NCBI RefSeq assembly: GCF_000972785.3
Contig: NZ_CP011253.3
Coordinates: 1,550,001-1,614,000 of the forward strand
Reading direction: 5' to 3'
Length of the DNA: 64,000 nt
Source of the DNA: Pandoraea oxalativorans
Lineage (GTDB): Bacteria > Pseudomonadota > Gammaproteobacteria > Burkholderiales > Burkholderiaceae
This document shows positions 63,385-64,000 of the stretch, piece by piece. A model generated the notes under the pieces. The model had not been told where the DNA came from, searched no databases, and was given only the letters and a program-made list of their open reading frames with translations. The position numbers and the translations under genes are program-made. Numbering within the stretch: the stretch's first letter is position 1; each line of letters starts with the position of its first letter.

Positions 63385-64000
63385 ATGGTGAAGAGACGCA
63401 GTATCGGCGCAGCCTGCCTATTGGCATGCGTTGGCGCGGCACACGCCGCTGGCAATTCGTTGCAGATTTACGGAACGGTCGACGACGGCCTCACTTATGT
63501 GAGCAATCAGGGCGGCGGACGTCTGTTCAAAATGGACGCCGGTATCGGTCAGCCCGACCGCTTCGGCATAAAGGGACGTGAAGACCTCGGGGGCGGTCTC
63601 GCCGCCGTCTTCCAACTCGAACAGGGCTTCAATACGAGCTCCGGTGCGCTGATCAATAGCGGCGTCGAGTGGAATCGTCAGGCCTGGGTCGGACTCGCCA
63701 GCGATCGCCTCGGCACGGTATCGATCGGGCACCAGACAGATTTCATGCAAGACGTCTCGATTCGCTTCTCGAACGGCTTCTGGCAGCACAATCTGTACGC
63801 CTATCACCCCGGTAACCTCGACAATCTGGCGAATTCGTCGCAGATCGATAACGCCGTGAAGTGGAATAGCACGAGCTTCCACGGACTGACGGGCGGCCTG
63901 ATGTACGGCTTCGCAGGCGGCAACGCGCAAGGGCGCACGGCCGGTGCCTACCTGAAGTACGACAATGGCGCGCTGTCGATGGCTGCAACTTACGTCAGCA
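63385..64000 (+). CDS. General porin (Gram-negative trimeric type), C-terminus beyond the window
   Basis: About 205 residues are visible. A signal peptide (MVKRRSIGAACLLACVGAAHA) is followed by the typical first strand LQIYGTVDDGLTYVSNQGG, then RFGIKGREDLGGGLAAVFQLEQGFNTSSGAL and RQAWVGLASDRLGTVSIGHQTD, the Neisseria/betaproteobacterial porin pattern, including loop-2-like segments. AGGAG lies close before the ATG at 63385 (GTG at 63388 is possible). It forms water-filled channels in the outer membrane. Confidence 0.9.
   Translation, partial: MVKRRSIGAACLLACVGAAHAAGNSLQIYGTVDDGLTYVSNQGGGRLFKMDAGIGQPDRFGIKGREDLGGGLAAVFQLEQGFNTSSGALINSGVEWNRQAWVGLASDRLGTVSIGHQTDFMQDVSIRFSNGFWQHNLYAYHPGNLDNLANSSQIDNAVKWNSTSFHGLTGGLMYGFAGGNAQGRTAGAYLKYDNGALSMAATYVS

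Overview
The window is high-GC Gram-negative DNA with the gene content of a betaproteobacterium of the Burkholderiales, probably Burkholderiaceae and possibly Pandoraea-like. The genus is an inference from gene repertoire: the split hpn clusters, an HU protein with a histone H1-like tail, a porin of the betaproteobacterial type, and a FecIRA locus. It looks like chromosome rather than phage or plasmid. One complete insertion sequence is present; there is no CRISPR array, rRNA or canonical tRNA.

The first 29 kb is a membrane-lipid island. 0.8-7 kb holds the hopanoid core: hpnC diverges from hpnD-hpnE-shc, with hpnG behind a terminator. 7.1-7.4 kb is a small IPT/TIG-like protein. 7.5-11.8 kb is an operon read leftwards, ispH-hpnH-hpnA-hpnB. 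hpnM and hpnN diverge at 12.2-15.7 kb. After a large autotransporter (16-19.7 kb) comes a tight leftward operon (29.07 to 19.82 kb): a CDP-alcohol phosphatidyltransferase fused to a 2OG-Fe(II) oxygenase, an HpnL-type membrane protein, a nucleotidyltransferase, a PEP mutase fused to a second nucleotidyltransferase, phosphonopyruvate decarboxylase, 2-aminoethylphosphonate (AEP) transaminase and dxs. Read together, these genes could make AEP, activate it as CMP-AEP, place it on a lipid alcohol, hydroxylate it and move the product across a membrane. dxs at the end of the operon and ispH in the hpn operon tie it to isoprenoid and hopanoid supply. I regard this candidate phosphonolipid system as the main discovery of the window.

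29-45 kb is mixed: an SDR, a YqjH/YqjI-like ferric reductase and PadR regulator pair, a Tat-exported solute-binding protein, an HU/H1-like nucleoid protein, a secreted Cys-containing protein, a sugar MFS transporter overlapping pagP tail to tail, a stretch with three paired DnaA-box-like units, acetaldehyde dehydrogenase plus 4-hydroxy-2-oxovalerate aldolase, an IclR/PilZ pair, and an unrecognised 542-aa protein with a coupled 85-aa protein.

45-51 kb is an iron surface-signalling locus (FecI sigma, FecR, TonB-dependent receptor) whose receptor gene is cut near its 3' end by an IS2-group element of 1336 bp with a 5-bp target duplication. 51-64 kb holds an ammonium transporter, a monooxygenase-fold protein, then a catabolic cluster (GntR regulator, GlcD-like FAD dehydrogenase, LigI-like amidohydrolase, MFS transporter, EtfB, EtfA, L-2-hydroxyglutarate-oxidase-like flavoprotein), an orphan IS5-type N-terminal domain protein, an IclR regulator and a porin cut by the window edge.
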